Assembly: GCA_023614405.1 (NCBI GenBank)
Contig: CM042689.1
Location: 283,037,533-283,101,532, forward strand
Length of the DNA: 64,000 nucleotides
From: Avena insularis
Lineage: Eukaryota; Streptophyta; Magnoliopsida; Poales; Poaceae
Direction of reading: 5' to 3'
The notes under the pieces were generated by a model. The model was not told the DNA's origin, searched no databases, and worked only from the letters and a program-made list of their open reading frames with translations. Position 1 is the first letter of the stretch, and every line of letters starts with the position of its first letter. Position numbers and translations under genes: made by a program. Below are positions 44,071 through 55,769 of this stretch, piece by piece.

Positions 44071-44225
44071 GTGCACGATGCCGTCCAATGTTGGCATGTA
44101 TTCATCGGCTTTTACTTTTACTTTTACTGATGATTTCATTTATACTTTTACTTTTACTTCATTACTTTTGCTGATGTATGTGGACCAATGTTGGCATGTC
44201 TTCATTGGCTACACGATGCCGTCCA
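44071..44225. other. Patchwork junction between two Copia fragments
   Basis: Made of short repeats of nearby sequence. TTACTTTTACTGATGATTTCA (44034) recurs near 44121. CTGATGTATGTGGACCAATG (43981) recurs near 44173. ACGATGCCGTCCA occurs at about 44075 and 44213. CCAATGTTGGCATGT, which resembles the satellite core, occurs twice. No coding meaning. Confidence 0.75.
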
Positions 44226-45185
44226 TGGTGCGCATGATCATCGGGTGCATCTCGCGGCGAGGCAGATGTGATGGCGACGCGGCTTCAGCTTTGGGTGTCG
44301 GAGAGGCTAGATCGATGCGCGAGGATGACGCTGCTGACGACGTGTGCTATGTGGGAGCTCGTGTCGATGGAGATGCCGGCGAGTCCTGGCCTTCCACCTA
44401 AGGTGTAGCGGTACGCAGTGGAGTCGAGTGCACGTAGCAGTCCACCGTAAACGCAGTGCTCACAGGGTTGTCCTCGTGCGTGCTCTAGTCCCAGCTCGCG
44501 TCCTTGTCAAAGACTATGTTCCGTGTGCGTGCACATGCTTGGCGACGGGATCATAGACACAGTAGCCCTTGGTGCCGCTGTCGTAGCCGATGAAGACCAT
44601 TGGCGTGCTCCGGTCGTCCATCTTCTTCAGGTGAGGACGCGCGCTCTTCACGTACGTGAGCAACACAGCCGAAGGTCCGTAGATACCAAGCCTCATATGG
44701 CGTCATGCCGGTGACGCTGCGCATGAACGCCCGGTTCAGGTTTAGCACGTAGACCGCTGTCAGCACGGTCTCGCCCCAGAAGTAATTTGGCATGCCCTTC
44801 GCCTTCAGCATGCTTCTGGCCACTGCTACGACCGTCTGGTTGCGCCGCACGATCACCCCATTCTACTGGGGTGATTACGGCGCCGTGAGGTGGCGCTTGA
44901 CACCGGTGTCGACGCACTCTGCATAGAAAACATGGCCGACACGTGAACTCGCCAACGCGGTCCGTGCGCAGTACTCGGAGCTTGCGCCCTCTCTCCGTCT
45001 CCGCTGCAGCTTGGTCCTCGGTGGCCTACGTGAAGGTGTGGTGCGCACCCCCGTCGATGGTGAACAGAACGGAGTCTAGGAACCAGGGAGAGGCCCTGGT
45101 GATCGACATCAAGCGCATGCTTCGCCACGGCACACACTCCTTGTTGCAGAGAAAGTCTTCACTAGCAAATTCAGAGCGAGTGTGA
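44226..45185 (-). pseudogene. Inverted Copia integrase fragment (second element)
   Basis: On the minus strand: integrase core (AAAETERGRKLRVLRTD), RRNQTVVAVARSMLKAKGMP, NYFWGETVLTAVYVLN, SVTGMTPYEAW, LRTFGCVAHV, then after a frame change RPHLKKMDDRSTPMVFIGYD. It continues into the RT linker to about 44226 (HVHRNIVFDKDASWD). GC-richer than Y1, so from a different Copia family. Several frame changes, no LTR. Confidence 0.85.
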
Positions 45186-45487
45186 TTGTGAGAGAATGAA
45201 CAGAGACAATTATTTTGTGCTGCTCAAACTTTCTAGTCTGGGGTGACAATATAGACCTATATCTGAGTTAGTTAGAAACACCTTGAGCACCTTCCGGTTG
45301 AATGAGTCAACGATTGGTCAACATGATCCCAACTAGTCGTTAGATGTAACTATATCATTGCTACGCCTAGCCATGATGCTTGTGGCCAATATGGACCAAC
45401 AACATTATTTCATTGGGATCTAAAATTAAACAATCTGAGTTGTCTAGAAGCAACTGACCAACTTGTAGTATATGAGCCAACACTTGT
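45186..45487 (+). other. Flank between Copia fragment and satellite
   Basis: 45186-45245 is unrecognised. 45360-45487 is collinear with 39290-39410 (GCCATGATGCTTGTGGC, GAGTTGTCTAGAA.CAACTGACCAAC), so host-side satellite flank is duplicated on both sides of the Copia segment. Confidence 0.65.
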
Positions 45488-46125
45488 CTAAACATGATCC
45501 CACCTAGTTATACTTAGATCTAGCAAGTAGGTAGGATCATGTTGGCCAAGTGATGACACATACAACAACAAGTTGGTGAAGTTGTTTCTATCCATCCTAG
45601 AGAGGTGTCTAGACCCCATGCATGCTATGTTGGCATGGCCCCACATTTTCCACAAGCTAGTGTGTGTCATGCCTTGGCATATCACTCTTATAGCTAGATC
45701 TATCAAGTGGGTGGGATCATGTTGGCCAGGTGGAGTGACTCACACAACCACTAACTTGATGATGGTGTTTCTAGCCAGCCCAGAGAGGTCTAGACCCCAT
45801 GCAATGTTGGCATGGCCCCACATTTTCCACAAGCTAGTGTGTGTCATGGCTTGGCATAGCAAAATTATAGCTAGATCTAGCAAGTAGGTAGGATCATGTT
45901 GGTCAGATGTGATGACACATACAACAACAAGTTGGTGAAGGTGTTTCTATCCAGCCCCGAGAAGTTGATGACGATGTTTCTAGCCAGCCCAGAGAGGTCA
46001 ATAGCCCATGCAATGTTGGCATGGACCCACATTTTCCACAAGCTAGTGTGTGTAATGGCTTGGCATAACAAAATTATAGCTAGATCTAGAAAGTAGGTAG
46101 GATCATGTTGGCCAGGTGTGATGAC
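45488..46125 (+). repeat. Satellite block E
   Basis: Head-to-head junction at about 45494-45545 (as at 39411-39462), then plus monomers with cores near 45626, 45799 and 46010. It ends at the target duplication of X2 and continues at 53170. Confidence 0.9.
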
Positions 46126-47668
46126 TGATGCAGCACTGAGTTGATGTAGGAGCGCTTCGTTGGGAACCCCAAGAGCAAGGTGTGAAGCAGCACAGCAACA
46201 AGTTTTCCCTCAGTAAGAAACCGAGGTTATCGAACCAGTAGGAGGAAGGAAACGTCACATAGGTGTTGTAAGAAACGCGGAGACCTGCACAACACAAACT
46301 CAAGACTTTGCCCCAACGAATCAGTGAGGTTGTCAAGCTCACCGGTTTGCTGTAACAAAGGATTAAACGTATGGTGTGGAAGGTAATGGTTTGCAGCAAG
46401 TAAACAAGTAACAGTGGAAGATGTATCAATGGTAAATATTGGATCGGGGTCCATAGTTCACTAGAGGTGCTCTACTTAGATAAACAACATGGCATGAAGG
46501 GTAAACAAATTATAGCAGGGCAATTGATAGGAACTGAGCAAGACATAATAATGCAATACCAGACAAAAAGATCCTATGAGATTCGATTGGGCAATACAAC
46601 AATATACATAGGCCGCCATCCAACTGCATCTATGACTAGAAGTCCACTTTCAGGTTATCATCCGAACCCCCTCCAGTATTAAGTTGCAAGCAACAGACAA
46701 CTGCTTTAAGAAAAGTGTGTAAGGTAAACAATCCACTTATTCTATGAACAAGAGACCGTTGTGTTCTCCTTAGTGGCAACAGCACATCTACAGCCGAAGA
46801 GGTTTCTGTCACTTCCCTTGGAAACTAAAGGCATGAACCCACTATCGAGCATAAATACCCACGCTTGGAGTCACTAGCAACTACTTGGCCAAGATAGCTA
46901 CTAACAATGGATAGCATGCAAGATCACAAACAACACATACATGATAGTATCAAATAGACAAAACCATTAATCAATCCGACATAGTAATCTCAATATCCAT
47001 CGGATCCCCACAAACACAACATGCATGATTACAAATAGATTAGGTCTTGATCATGAACGAAGCTAACAAGATCTATACATGAAATCACAAGGAGATACAA
47101 CCATCTAGCTAATACATGGACCCATAGTCCAAGGTGGAACTACTCACGCATCATACCGGAGAAGAAGGCCTCCGGGATGATCTCCCCTCCGGCAGGGTGC
47201 CGGGAAGAACTTCAGATCCCCCTAATCTAGGGACGATGGTGGCGGCGGCTACCGAAGGTTTCATGGAGTTTTGATCGGGTGCCTAGGGTTTCTGCATCGG
47301 GGGCTTCTTATAGGCGAAGAGGCAAGGCTGGGAGGCTGCCAGGGGCCCCACACCCTGCCCAGGTGCGGGGTGGGCCCACCCGCGCCTAGGGGGTGCGGCA
47401 GCCCTGGTTCACCGCTCCGTCTCCCCTCTGGACTTCGTGACGCCCACGGTAAAATATTGACTTTGGCTTTTGTCCCGTCCAATTCCGAGAATATTGATTT
47501 TCTGCCTTTCTGGAACCAAAAACAGAAGAAAACAGGCAACTGGCACTATGGAAACTTGTTAATAGGTTAGTTCCAGAAAAGATATAAAAACACATCAAAG
47601 TGAAGACAAAGCAAAGAAAACTAGATAGTATACAAGAATGGAGCATCAAAAATTATTCCGACATATCA
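46126..47668 (-). repeat. X2 3' LTR (1543 bp)
   Basis: Minus strand TGATATGTCGGAATAATTTTT ... CAGTGCTGCATCA. TATA-like CCTATAAGAAG at about 47303-47314 (minus). The adjacent interior GCTTGGGGATGC is the polypurine tract. Confidence 0.94.
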
Positions 47669-47685
47669 AGCATCCCCAAGCTTAA

Positions 47686-50340
47686 CTCCTGCTCGTCCTC
47701 GAGTAGGTAAGTGATAAAAGAATAATTTTTGAGGTGACATGCACTGTCAAAACCAATATCAAACCATTTGCAAGCATTGAAAGTTGGAATCAAAGAAATC
47801 TAAACATGTGCATGAAATATGGAGTTCTAACAATAGGACAAAGTAACTACGCATGCAACATGAAAGGCTACAAACAAAGATCATGAATAACATGCATTGA
47901 AAAACGTTTGTTTGTTTCACATACAGAAAACATGGCATAGTGGCATTCTTCTTGTCCCTCATGGAGTAGCAAATAAATGCAACAGACACCTTCAAAGTAC
48001 ACAAGGGTGACTAGAAACAAGTAGCACATGAACAAGTAATATCACAATATGCATCAATCAATAAGTTTTGGGACACTGCACACTGAATGGCAACTATGCT
48101 CTCTTAATGGTGCCTAAAAGTAGAAGGTGGAGACTCAAATAATGGTGGAAGAAAGGCCTTTCATAAAGGAAGCAGGGATTTCAAGTTTCAAAAAGAGCTT
48201 CCAGAAATTATGGTACTTGTTAGCTTTCAGCCCTCGTTGCCCCTATCATAAGCATCTTGAAGTGGTTAAGGTTAAAGTGAACAAACTATGGAGTATATGC
48301 TTGAAAAAGTATAAGTTGGCAATCTCAAGTCCCTTGAATATGAGGGCCACACCTCATGCTACTCAACTTCAGTCACTTTTAAGTTCTTGTCATTGTAAGT
48401 ACATGCGTATCATAGAGAACCGCCAACGGGGTACCCCTTGCACATGGTACAGGAGCTATCCCATAACCAAAATGACAAGGCAAGCAGACAATGAGCATCT
48501 CAGCGATCTTTTTATTTACTATATGCATAGCTTTCTATTGAGGATGATTCATAGATATCTCACTATGGTGATGCTGCAATTTTCCACCATGATTAGGCAT
48601 GGCTTAGGCTAGCGGCCCAGGCGTTTCTCTAACACAAAATACATACTCCATGGACTTAGAAGTTCCCTCTTTATTTCACACCGGTGACATCCATAGACAA
48701 AAGAGCATGATATCAACTGAGTACAAAGTAAAAGTGCAATGTTGAAAACGTTCCCCATGATAACATGGTTCTGCTAATTACAACGTATAAGTGCAAGCAT
48801 ATACAACATAGGTGACACAATGGTTAAGTTTATTAGGGGCAAAGAATATAAAGTGTGCCATCAAGTTCGTGATAGCTTTAATCACTAAGTTTTCACATAA
48901 CAAAATACTTTTTAAATGGAAGATAGCTGAAAACAAGAATATACTTGGAATGGTGTACCACACCATGCATAGGAATTTATAGTGGACACTTTGGAATAAC
49001 TTGGTTTGATGGGAGTTAGAAGCATGAGTAGAACTTACTCATAAAAGTGGAGGCTAGAAAAAGACTGGGAGCAACCAACTAAGAGAGCAATAATGGCCAT
49101 AATCATGCAGAGCAACAAAACATTACTAATCAAAGCATAGAGTGGTACTACAAGTCAAGGACTAAATGATCATAGAGGCTAGGGTGACTTGTTCATAGTC
49201 ATAACATGGTGTGATCATGTGCCAAGTCAACCAGACAAAGCATCAAAGGAGAATACCACAATACTATGCTTTTGCATGCTAAAACAACGCATAATTTCTT
49301 CAAGGCACATTAAGCAATCCCAATTGTTTGGAACAAGACATGCTACAACAATAATAACTAAGCATAAGGTCAAAACAACACCTAGCATGTCATGCTAAAG
49401 TCTAAGTCACAGTCAATGCAAGCTCCTCTTGCACTTTCAAGCAGGAACTTCCTACTCCTTTCCAACACCAAGAAACTTACTTGCAAACAACACAACGAGA
49501 ATAGGGTTCCAAACTACTTTATTCAAGCAAACTAAACAACTAAGGAAACCAAACAAAAACTAAGACGCTCGAAGAACAACACGATAGTGCATGAAACAAT
49601 AAAAATGAAGTGTCTAGACATACCTGAGCTTTTTATTGATGAAGAATGGGATGCCTTGGGCATCCCCAATCTTTGACGCTTGTACCTCTTGAATATTTCT
49701 TGGGGTGGCATCCCCAAGCTTGAGCTTTTGTCCATTCTTCATCTCTTTACATCATTCTCTCTCTACACCTAAAATTTTTCCTTCATACAAAACTTCACAC
49801 AATCTTCATTAGCAACATTAGTGTATTCAAAAGATAATAGACCTTAAGGTAAAGCTTTGGAACAACAAGACTTTTCACTAAAATCACAAGCTACCGTTGC
49901 AACTCCTTCAAAAATCTCAATTCACCTAAAGAGAACTCAAAAAGGAATCAATAAGAAGCAAATGCAAATAATGGCAAAAATCTGCAAAACGGACCAGCAG
50001 GTAGAAACCAATTTTTTTGAAAATATTCTGTTGCTCAAATCAAAAAGTGTTGAACTAACGATCCTTAGCTAACATACTGGAGGATTTATTCGTAAATGTC
50101 AGCTCAATCCGAGTTATAGAGACTCCTCACGAATTTTTATGGTGGAGGACAGAAATCTGTTTCGGCACAGCAACTCCCCAAATCTTACTTCCCTCTCATT
50201 AGAGGTCATTCTTGGCACAAAAAGCAAACAAAAAGGATAAGTAGAGGTCATTACAGAAGTAATAACTTCCAAGACTCAGGGAAACTCTTGGGTTATCTCC
50301 CAACAATTACTTTTCTTTAACGCCTTTAAGTTAGGCTTGA
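47686..50340 (-). other. X2 3' non-coding interior
   Basis: Collinear with X1 7969-10304 and 14378-14700 and so provides the empty sites of both solo LTRs nested in X1. No protein-like ORF; the 161-codon plus-strand ORF near 48127 is not conserved in X1. Confidence 0.88.
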
Positions 50341-50367
50341 TAGCTTGAGAAGATGCTCACATGAGAA

Positions 50368-51409
50368 TTATGAATTGAAGTCAAAGAGAACATCAATTAG
50401 AAAATTCAAAACACATTTAATTCTAACACACTTCCTATGCATAGGAATATTGTATGCAAATAAATCCACAAAGAACAAAGCGACAGGCATAGGAAGATGA
50501 AACAAGAGCAACTTCAAAACTTTCAGCAAATAGAGATGTGTTTCAGTACCATGAAAACTTCTACAACCATATATTCCTCTCTCATAATAATTTTCAGTAG
50601 CCTCATGAATAAACTCAACAATATAGCTATCACATAAAGCATGATTTTCATGATCTACAAACTCATAATTTCTATCAAGCTCAAAAATAGTGGGATTAAA
50701 ACCTCCACATGTTTTATCCAAAGTAGATATTTCAAAAGGATCCACAGGAACATAACTTTCATCCTCCTTTGGTAAGCATGGCGGACAATCAAAAAGAGTT
50801 ACTCTCATTAGAAGGTAGGCATGGGTAGATAATCCATTCTTCCTCCTTTTGTTCATCACTCTCCCCCTCTTTTTCATCTAATGAGTTTGCAGTTTCAGCA
50901 ATTTCTTCTTCCATAGGCTCCTGCAAGGCATTAGTCTCTTCCATTTGTGGAAAACACCTATTAAAATATTCAAGAATATAGCCATTTTCTTCCTTGTAAT
51001 TTTCAAAGAAAAATTTAAGTATCTCATAAACCTCAGATTCATAAGGTGCATCATCAATATTTTCAAGCAAACTGGCAAGTTTAAATGCACCCTTGAAGGC
51101 AATAAATTCTTCAATTTGTTCCACATCATCAAAGTCATAATTTCCTCTAACATAAGAGGATATGGTAACATTATCATTATACTCACATTGAAAAGGGAGG
51201 TGTTTATACCTCTTACAGCAAAAAGCTTTATCAAAGCAATAAGTAACATTATAAGTAGAGCACACGTCTCTAGCAATAGTATTCAACTTATCAATTTGTT
51301 CCCATAAGTGTTTACCTTTTTGTGACAAACGATGTTCCTTATAATAATACTTTTGTTCTTCCGTGAACCCACCTTTCCAATAAAAACTAGTTTCAAAGAA
51401 ACCATCCAT
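50368..51409 (-). pseudogene. X2 ORF of unknown function
   Basis: Two overlapping frames, 50789-51409 (206 codons, MDGFFETSFYWKGGFTEEQK, acidic C-terminus) and 50368-50877 (VPVDPFEIS, NHALCDSYIVEFIHEATENY, ending with hydrophobic LLLFHLPMPVALFFVDLF). They look like one protein split by a one-base lesion near 50800. I recall similar ORFs in other non-autonomous Triticeae Gypsy elements, without known function. There is a hydrophobic segment near the end but no gag or enzyme motif. It replaces the gag-PR module of X1 on the same chassis. Confidence 0.6.
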
Positions 51410-51581
51410 TTATAGAAAGCATGACAAAGCAAGGAAATAACAGACCACCAACTAGAGTAGGAACTATTTTTTTTGTGTTTTTGAAAAGAGGCAAACAAAA
51501 CCAAGCAAAAGAAACTAAGCAAACTAAAAGCAAAGTAAAAAGAAAGGTTGAGGAGGACTCCCCTTATGAAGACGTCCTTGG

Positions 51582-51601
51582 CCTCCCCGACAACGGCGCC
51601 A
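51582..51601 (-). promoter_or_regulatory. X2 primer-binding site
   Basis: Minus strand TGGCGCCGTTGTCGGGGAGG, nine bases inside the 5' LTR; tRNA-Asp-type PBS. Confidence 0.85.
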
Positions 51602-51610
51602 GAAAAGGCT

Positions 51611-53169
51611 TGATGCAACAGTGAGTTGATGTAGGAGCGCTTCGTTGGGAACCCCAAGAGCAAGGTGTGAAGCAGCACAACAGCAAGTTTTTCCTCAGTA
51701 AGAAACCGAGGTTATCGAACCAATAGGAGGAAGGAAACGTCACATAGGTGTTGTAAGCAACGCGGAGACCTGAACAACACAAACTCAAGACTTTGCCCCA
51801 ACGAATCAGTGAGGTTGTCAAGCTCACTGGTTTGCTGTAACAAAGGATTAAACGTATGGTGTGGAAGGTAATTATTTGCAACAAGTAAACAAGTAACAGC
51901 GGAAGATGTATCAATGGTAAAGATTGGACCGGGGTCCATAGTACACTAGAGGTGCTCTCCTTAGATAAACAACATGGCATGAAGGGTAAATAAATTACAG
52001 CAGGGCAATTGACAGGAACTGAGAAAGGAATAGCAATGCAATACCAGACAACAAGATCCTATGAGATTCGATTGGGCAATACAACAATATACATAGACTT
52101 CCATCCAACTACATCTATGACTAAAAGTTCACCTTCAGGTTATCATCCGAACCCCTCCAGTATTAAGTTGCAAGCAGCAGACAACTGCTTTAAGTAAAGT
52201 GTGTAAGATAAACAATCCACTTGTTCTATGAACAAGATACTGTTGTGTTCTCCCTAGTGGCAACGACACATCTACAACCAAAGAGAGTTTTGTCACTTCC
52301 CTTGGAAACTAGAGGCATGAACCCACCATCAAGCATAAATACCCCCTCTTTGGAGTCACAAACAACTACTTGGCCAAGATAGCTACTAACAACGGAGAGC
52401 ATGCAAGATCACAAACAACACAGACATGATAGTATCAAATAGACAAAACCATTAATAAATATGACATAGTAATCTCAATATCCATCGGATCCCCACAAAC
52501 CCAACATGGATGATTACAAATAGATTAGATCTTGATCATGAACGGAGCTCACAAGATCTATACATGAAAGCACAAGGATGAGATACAACCATCTAGCTAC
52601 TACATGGACCCATAGTCCAAGGTGGAACTACTCACACATCATACCAGAGAAGAAGGCCTCCGAGGTGATCTCCCCTCTGGCAGGGTGCGGGGAAGAACTT
52701 CAGACCCCCCTGATATAGGGACGACGGTGGCGGCATCTACAGAAGCTTTCGTGGAGTTTTGATCGGGTGCCTAGGGTTTCTGCATCGGGGGCTTCTTATA
52801 GGCGAAGAAGCGAGGCTGGGAGTCGGCCAGGGGCCCCACACCCTACCCAGGCGCGGGGTGGGCCCACCTGCGCCTAGGGGGTGTGGAGGCCCTGGTTCGC
52901 CTCTCCATCTCCCCTCTAGACTTCGTGACTCCCACGGTAAAATATTGACTTTGGCTTTTGTCCTGTCCAATTCCGAGAATATTGATTTTCTGCCTATCTG
53001 GAACCAAAAACAGAAGAAAACAGGCAACTAGCACTGTGGCAACTTGTTAATAGGTTAGTTATAGAAAAGATATAAAAACATCTCAAAGTGTAGACAAATA
53101 AAAGAAAAAATTATAGATAGTAAACAAGCATGGAGCATCAAAAATTATAGATATGTTTCCGACGTATCA
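51611..53169 (-). repeat. X2 5' LTR (1559 bp)
   Basis: Minus strand TGATACGTCGGAAACATATC ... CACTGTTGCATCA. TATA-like CCTATAAGAAG at 52791-52803 (minus). It differs from the 3' LTR by scattered substitutions and small indels, including a 16-bp length difference. Confidence 0.94.
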
Positions 53170-54615
53170 ATGACACAAACAACAACAAGTTGGTGAAGGT
53201 ATTTCTATCCAGCCTAGAGAGGTCTAGAGACCCTATGCATGCAATGTTGGCATGGCCCCACATCTGCTACAAGCTAGTGTGTGTCATGGCTTCGCATAAC
53301 ACTCTTATAGCTAGATCTATCAAGTGGGTGGGATCATGTTGGTCACGTATAGTGACTCACACAGCCACTAATTTGATGACGGTGTTTCTATCCAACGTAG
53401 AGAGGTCAATAGACCATGCAATGTTGGCATGGGCCCACATCTACCAAAGTTGTGTGTGTCATGGCTTGGCATAGCAAAATTATAGTTAGATCTAATAGGT
53501 GTGATGACTCATACAACAAAAAGTTGGTGAAGGTGTTTCTATCCAGCCCAGAGAGGTCTAGAGACCCCATGCATGCAATGTTGGCATGGCCCCACATCTG
53601 CCACAAGCTAGTGTGTGTCATGGCTTGGAATAACACTCTTATAGCTAGATCTATCAAGTGTGTGGGATCATGTTGGTCAGGTGTAGTGACTCACACAGCC
53701 ACTAAGTTGATGACGGTGTTTCTAGCCAACCCAGAGAGGTCAATAGACCATGCAATGTTGGCATGGGCCCACATATACCACAGTTGTGTGTGTCATGGCT
53801 TGGCATAGCAAAATTATAGCTAGATCTAGCAAGTAGGTAGGATCATGTTGGCCAGGTGTGATCACACATATAACAATAAGTTGGTGAAGGTGTTTCTATC
53901 CATCCTAGAGAGGTCTAGAGACCCCATGCAATGTTGGCGCCCCACATCTGCCACAAGTGTGTGTGATGTCTTGGCAAATCACTCTTATATCTATATCTAT
54001 CAAGAGGGTGCGATAATGTTGGTCAGGTGTAGTGACTCACACAACTACTAAGTTGATGATGGTGTTTCTAGCCAACCTAGAGAGGTCTAGATCCCATGCA
54101 ATGTTGGCATGGGCCCACATATACCACAGTTGTGTGTGTCATGGCTTGGCATAGCAAAAGTATAGTTATATCTATCAAGAGGGTAGGATCATGTTGGCCA
54201 ACTGATGATTCATACAACAATAAGTTGGTGAAGGTGTTTCTATCCAGCCAGAGAGGTCTAGTTCCCATGCAATGTTGGCATGGCCCCACATTTGCCACAA
54301 GTGTATCTCATGTCTTGCCATAGCACTCTTAAAGCTAGATATATCAAGTGGGTGGGATCATGTTGGTCAGGTGCAGTGACTCACACATCCACTAAGTTGA
54401 TGATTGTGTTTTTAGCCAACCTAGAGAGGTCTCGATCCCATGCAATGTTGGCATGGGACCATATCTACCATAGTTGTGTGTGTCATGGCTTGGCATAGAA
54501 AAATTATAGTTAGATCCATCAAGTAGGTAGGATCATGTTGGCCAACTGCTGAGTCACACAACCACAAGTTGGTGAAGGTATTTATAGCCACCCAGAGAGG
54601 TCTAAAGCCCATGCA
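53170..54615 (+). repeat. Satellite block F (largest array)
   Basis: About eight plus monomers with cores near 53241, 53418, 53575, 53752, 53928, 54098, 54269 and 54442. Spacing is mostly 170-177 bp, with one shortened monomer (157). Alternate monomers resemble each other more (CCCCATGCATGCAATG versus AATAGACCATGCAATG), suggesting a two-monomer higher-order unit in part of the array. Confidence 0.92.
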
Positions 54616-55760
54616 AAAAATTCAAAATTTGACCGGGCCACCTAAAATTGAAAAAAAAATCAAAATTGTGTGAAACCTTGGACACATTTAAAATTTCTTC
54701 TTGGTAGAGGATGCCATGTTTCAACATGGAGCATGTCTCACATCACAAAGGTCTAACCCCTAGGCATCCTTATTAGACACCTTGATTTTTGGCCTAAATC
54801 TAATCGGGCCACCAAAAATTTAAAAACATTCAAATTTGTGTGAAACCTTGTACATGTGTTTTAGTTTGTGTATGTTAGCATGTGTAAAAAAATCCAGGTT
54901 GTTTCACGAAAGTCGAAAAAACACATTGCTAGGAAAAGAGGCCTAGGTGAGACCAAAAGGGTTGTTCGTAAATTTCTCAATTTTTCGATGTTCATCAAAT
55001 GATCCCAAAAATTTTACACATTCTATACCAATGGTGCCTGTCAAGAATATGTAATTTATTTGAAAAAATTCAAAATTGTAAAATAGCTATTTTGTTCAAA
55101 TTTTTAAATGGAAAATAAAAAGGAATATAGGATAGAAGAAAAAAGTAAGACTCGACGTGCAAGCAACAAGCCATCCCAACTCCTACTCCCGCGCCCGCGT
55201 CACGGCTGCGTCCGTTAGTCAAGTAGATTGGGGCGGCCCATCTTAATCCCGGGCATCAAACAGTAATGGGCTCTTTCGAGCCCAATGGAAAACCGTAGCA
55301 GGAAGGTCTTACGCGGATTGGAGTTTAGTCCCACATCACCGAGCGAGAAACGATTCGACCACCTTATATTCATAACAGCCGCATGAGCTTCTCTCAACAA
55401 ATCAACCTGACAAATAATGTTGTCACTTATCTGCCTGTTGGATTATACATGAAAAATTTGCGCTACGCGGGCCTGCATCCTAGGCCAACAATGGTCTTCT
55501 AGTCGTATGTAGGCCGTTGAGCATGAAATGTGTAGGTAGGCATATTGTTTTCATCCCCTTCTGAAATACAATAATATTTTGCATTTTGAATAAGTCTGCA
55601 CGAATTTAATTACTTACCATCTTATATATACAAGCCTGCTGTTTGTTTGCTTAACATCTTTTCCAATTTGTTTTACATGAAAAACTTACTAATTAATTCT
55701 GTAGTAGTTTTTTATTTTATATTCAAAATTCAACTAATTTTTAGAAACAATTCAAAATTC
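54616..55760 (+). repeat. Tail plus promoter module, copy 1
   Basis: Tail (GGTAGAGGATGCCATG, GGTCTAACCCCTAGG), an AT-rich part (TCAATTTTTCGATGTTCATC), a GC-rich part (CTCCCGCGCCCGCGTCACGG), the snRNA-type promoter (55328-55370) and a 3' end TTAATTACTTACCATCTTATA. Copy 2 at 56351-57344 is about 90% identical by eye. This copy holds the empty sites for both insertions found in copy 2. Confidence 0.88.
55234..55370 (+). promoter_or_regulatory. Candidate snRNA-type promoter, copy 1
   Basis: AGTCCCACATC (55328-55338) matches the plant upstream sequence element RTCCCACATCG of U-snRNA genes. A TATA-like TTATATT starts at 55364, about 25 bases further, the spacing typical of Pol III snRNA promoters (Pol II types are about 10 bases longer). 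Upstream lie monocot-specific RGCCCR elements (GGCCCA at about 55235, AGCCCA at about 55280). A T run (GTTTTC at about 55548) could end a transcript of roughly 150 nt. The transcript resembles no RNA I recognise. Confidence 0.5.
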
Positions 55761-55769
55761 ATCATCTCT

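Larger units (their letters stand above)
46126..53169 (-). mobile_element. X2: complete non-autonomous Gypsy element (7.0 kb)
   Basis: Two full LTRs (46126-47668 and 51611-53169), minus-strand PBS, one protein module and a non-coding 3' region shared with X1, flanked by a perfect ATGAC duplication (46121-46125 and 53170-53174). It splits a satellite monomer whose halves join cleanly. No gag domain, protease, RT or integrase is recognised, so it must have depended on another element's proteins. Confidence 0.93.

Noticed and set aside
39798..45266. GTTAG on both sides of the Copia segment as a target-site duplication of Y1
   Set aside because: Y1 has no 3' LTR and the right-hand GTTAG lies in satellite-related sequence far from any LTR end, so the match is likely chance.
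48127..48612. 161-codon plus-strand ORF in X2
   Set aside because: The homologous stretch in X1 (8460-8890) breaks this frame, and it lies in the shared non-coding 3' region.
55395..55550. The candidate Pol III transcript as U3, U6, 7SL, MRP or telomerase RNA
   Set aside because: None of the conserved boxes of these RNAs that I know (for example the U6 5' stem or a telomere template of CTAAACCC type) is present.
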